Position numbers and translations under genes: made by a program | Shown here: positions 6,473 to 7,592 of the stretch, piece by piece | Position numbering within the stretch: position 1 is the first letter of the stretch | Layout: each line of letters begins with the position of its first letter | The notes under the pieces: generated by a model | Databases searched by the model: none | The model's input: only the letters and a program-made list of their open reading frames with translations | Told to the model about the DNA's origin: nothing | Assembly (NCBI GenBank): GCA_023248415.1 | Contig: JAHFEP010000140.1 | Location: forward strand, 1 to 7,592 | Direction: 5' to 3' | DNA from: Nitrospirota bacterium | GTDB taxonomy: Bacteria; Nitrospirota; CAKKRA01; 9FT-COMBO-42-15 | DNA length: 7,592 bases

Positions 6473-7052
6473 AAGGGAATAGAGGGTTCTCTTCAAGAAT
6501 ATTTTTACTTATAATATTGTAGTAAGTATCATCTTTATATTTATACTTCCTGAAAATAGCCCAACTTACAAAATCTACAGCCTGTAGTGCTTTTTCCTCG
6601 GCTGGTGTTTTAATTGAAATAGTTACATTTGCCTTATGATTTTCAGCCAATTGGGACTGAAGATAAGATTTAAAATTCTGATTTAAGAACTTGCTGGTCT
6701 CTTTGCGGGAGGCTATAATCTCAACAGGATTATCTGGTTTGAGCAACTTCTTTGCAAATATTCGGTCAAGCAAGATATTAGTTACATAGTTGTAAAGCAC
6801 TGGCTTCTCATCTTGAAGTTTTGTATAGACCTTCTTCTTGTTTAAAAGAATGGTCATTATTTTGCAATCTCTTTCTGTGAGGAGAGAAAGCAGCCGCTTC
6901 TTAATTACTGGTTCTTCTTTATATGCATGTAAAACACCAACTTTTTTATATCTTTTTCTTAAGCCGGAATTAACTTTCTTCACGCATTTTTCTACGGATG
7001 CTTTATACTGATCTTTTATGAAGCGTTTCAGCTTCAAGATAACTCTCTCCAC
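6471..7052 (-). CDS. DUF3800 protein, N-terminally truncated
   Basis: The frame encodes 193 residues from a GTG at 7052. DUF3800 features are clear: a VGVLHAYKEEP segment (38-48), then KKRLLSLL and a strand leading to LLNKKKVY (69-76), LYNYVTNILLDRIF (86-99), and the C-terminal signature LQAVDFVSWAIFRKYKY (156-172) with the conserved Asp160, ending YYNIISKNI. DUF3800 proteins usually begin with a strand carrying a DESG-type acidic motif some 40-60 residues before the LHA segment. That part is absent: upstream in this frame is a TAA, and the first few codons are read from inside the YgiT-type gene in another frame. The GTG has no ribosome binding site. Either a shortened protein is made or this is a decaying remnant of a 5' deletion. 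DUF3800 is a family of uncertain function, often found in accessory DNA. Confidence 0.7.
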   Translation of the reverse strand: MERVILKLKRFIKDQYKASVEKCVKKVNSGLRKRYKKVGVLHAYKEEPVIKKRLLSLLTERDCKIMTILLNKKKVYTKLQDEKPVLYNYVTNILLDRIFAKKLLKPDNPVEIIASRKETSKFLNQNFKSYLQSQLAENHKANVTISIKTPAEEKALQAVDFVSWAIFRKYKYKDDTYYNIISKNILEENPLFP

Positions 7053-7170
7053 AGTGGGGACAAGTTATTACTGGCACATTTTCTATAACCAGAATATCTT
7101 TGCCCTTGCCATATATTCTGGCAACTCTGCGGATACGAGCTCCCTCTTTTCCACAAATTTCACATATCAT
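7003..7170 (-). CDS. Short YgiT-type zinc-finger protein (MqsA N-terminal-like), possibly C-truncated
   Basis: This is a 55-residue protein from an ATG (complement of 7168-7170) to TAA (complement of 7003-7005). It contains the paired CxxC knuckles of YgiT-type zinc fingers: Cys3 and Cys6 (CEIC), Cys37 and Cys40 (CPHC). Between them is a basic segment ending LVIENVPVI, and after them GESYLEAETLH. Family members usually run 15-25 residues beyond AETLH as a helix. Here HKRSV and a stop follow, and from that point the DNA matches DUF3800 in another frame. The family includes short antitoxin-like proteins paired with a small upstream MqsR- or DUF4258-like toxin gene; I find no such partner in 7171-7426. 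A GAGAG stretch about 9 bases before the ATG may be the ribosome binding site, and a strong promoter lies at 7260-7288. The zinc finger is complete, so a small protein could still be made. Confidence 0.65.
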   Translation of the reverse strand: MICEICGKEGARIRRVARIYGKGKDILVIENVPVITCPHCGESYLEAETLHKRSV

Positions 7171-7259
7171 TTGTTTCTCTCAATTTCACATAACTGCTTC
7201 ATATCTGCAATCAATTGCGTCTATCCCAATTGTTGAAGTAGTAAAGACTCTGATTTCAT

Positions 7260-7288
7260 ATACTAAACCGCAACCTTTTTTCTGTCAA
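7260..7288 (-). promoter_or_regulatory. Strong sigma70 promoter reading toward the zinc-finger and DUF3800 genes
   Basis: On the minus strand, TTGACA (complement of 7283-7288) matches all six -35 bases. TAGTAT (complement of 7260-7265) matches -10 at 4 of 6. The spacer is exactly 17 bases. Transcription would begin near 7253, leaving an untranslated leader of about 80 bases before the ATG at 7170. Placement and strand fit expression of the YgiT-type gene. Confidence 0.55.
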
Positions 7289-7301
7289 GGTTTTTTCTGC
7301 C
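7272..7301. repeat. Tandem T-rich 15-base repeat with a small inverted repeat
   Basis: CCTTTTTTCTGTC (7274-7286) and GGTTTTTTCTGCC (7289-7301) are imperfect direct repeats with a 15-base period. Within them AACCTT (7272-7277) can pair with AAGGTT (7287-7292), followed by TTTT. That would be at best a weak plus-strand terminator. It overlaps the -35 of the minus-strand promoter. Confidence 0.4.
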
Positions 7302-7312
7302 CAAAGTAGCAA

Positions 7313-7328
7313 CCTGTCTGACGACAGG
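7313..7328. repeat. Short perfect hairpin CCTGTC-TGAC-GACAGG
   Basis: This is a six-base-pair perfect inverted repeat with a four-base loop. No T-tract follows on the plus strand, so it is not a convincing terminator. Short GC-rich palindromes of this kind are often dispersed intergenic repeats, but a single copy in this window cannot show that. Confidence 0.4.
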
Positions 7329-7426
7329 CAGCAAGCAGGGTTTGCCTTTTTCTGCCTTTTGCGGTATCTTTTACCCATACTATAGAAGCGACTCCTTCTT
7401 CAACAATTTCTGGAGCATAGTTTTTA

Positions 7427-7592
7427 ATGGCCAACAATAGAATAGAACTCCATATTGAACGGCTTGTGTATGGCGGAAAGGGCCTTGCAAGATATAATGA
7501 CATGGTTGTCTTTGTGCCTGATGTTATCACAGGAGAAAAGGTTCTTGTTGAAATCAAGGCACAGAAAAAAGACTACGCAGAGGCAGTGCTGA
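7427..7592 (+). CDS. RlmD/TrmA-family RNA (uracil-5-)-methyltransferase, N-terminal TRAM domain (3' end outside window)
   Basis: The frame is open from ATG 7427 to the window edge (55 codons). It reads IELHIERLVYGGKGLARYND, then VVFVPDVITGEKVLVEI and KKDYAEAVL, which is the TRAM RNA-binding domain that opens RlmD/RumA and related SAM-dependent methyltransferases. Full-length members have about 400-470 residues: TRAM, often an iron-sulfur Cys cluster, then the Rossmann-type catalytic domain that makes 5-methyluridine in 23S rRNA or tRNA. Only TRAM is visible, so the RNA target (RlmD, RlmC or TrmA type) cannot be decided. GGAG at 7412-7415 lies 11 bases before the ATG. No strong promoter is evident. 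This looks like core chromosomal sequence bordering the accessory patch. Confidence 0.8.
   Translation, partial: MANNRIELHIERLVYGGKGLARYNDMVVFVPDVITGEKVLVEIKAQKKDYAEAVL

Larger units (their letters stand above)
7171..7426. other. Intergenic stretch between the zinc-finger gene and the methyltransferase gene
   Basis: It holds the minus-strand promoter, the T-rich direct repeats, the small hairpin, and a 10-base T-rich near-repeat (TTTGCCTTTT then TCTGCCTTTT, 7341-7360). On the minus strand one frame stays open from about 7434 to the stop at 7285 and contains the protein-like stretch PEIVEEGVASIVWVKD, but it has no ATG or ribosome binding site. I recognise no toxin partner for the zinc-finger gene here. 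Confidence 0.4.

Noticed and set aside
6287..6496. 69-codon minus-strand frame across the hairpin
   Set aside because: It reads through the palindrome and terminator, has no domain, and overlaps two real genes at its ends.
7342..7386. Possible promoter for the methyltransferase gene (TTGCGG 7359-7364, TATAGA 7381-7386, 16-base spacer)
   Set aside because: Only about half of the -35 and four of six -10 bases match, in an AT-rich tract. It is too weak to list as a feature.
1..7592. CRISPR array, rRNA genes or complete insertion sequence ends
   Set aside because: There are no regularly spaced repeats, no rRNA-like stretches, and no terminal inverted repeats with target duplication that I could pair within the window.

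Overview
The window looks like a chromosomal segment from a moderately AT-rich, probably Gram-negative bacterium. Two proteins carry clear Sec signal peptides. The kinase has the catalytic loop and the C-terminal PEGA repeats typical of Deltaproteobacteria, Nitrospirota and related, often uncultivated anaerobic lineages. The lineage is inferred from domain style only and is low confidence.

Layout. Positions 1-138 hold the tail of a broken IS256/Mutator-type transposase. A tight same-strand block of four genes follows (195-6306, gaps of 2, 30 and 11 bases), almost certainly one operon: (1) a transmembrane Ser/Thr protein kinase with three extracytoplasmic PEGA repeats; (2) a receiver-GGDEF protein in which both active sites appear lost; (3) a secreted TPR + six-bladed NHL propeller protein; (4) a secreted TPR-PEGA-unknown-TPR protein. 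A plausible promoter (135-163) overlaps the stop codon of the transposase remnant.

Downstream, 6367-6472 contains a near-consensus sigma70 promoter, about 70 transcribed bases that fold into a long hairpin, and a T-tract. This is either a small RNA or an intergenic repeat that also serves as the operon terminator. On the minus strand lie an N-terminally truncated DUF3800 gene (6471-7052) and a 55-codon YgiT-type zinc-finger gene (7003-7170). They overlap by 50 bases in different frames, which suggests a deletion joined two partial genes. A strong minus-strand promoter (7260-7288) sits ahead of them. The window ends in the TRAM domain of an RlmD/TrmA-family RNA uracil methyltransferase (7427 onward, plus strand).

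How the genes may work together (inference): the kinase spans the inner membrane and presents PEGA repeats outside. Two co-transcribed secreted proteins, one also with PEGA repeats, could form or sense an envelope structure. The degenerate receiver-GGDEF protein is a candidate cytoplasmic effector or scaffold for the kinase rather than a phosphorelay or c-di-GMP enzyme. The domains are familiar, but I do not recognise this four-gene combination as a named system. The right-hand part (6307-7426) looks like degraded accessory DNA.
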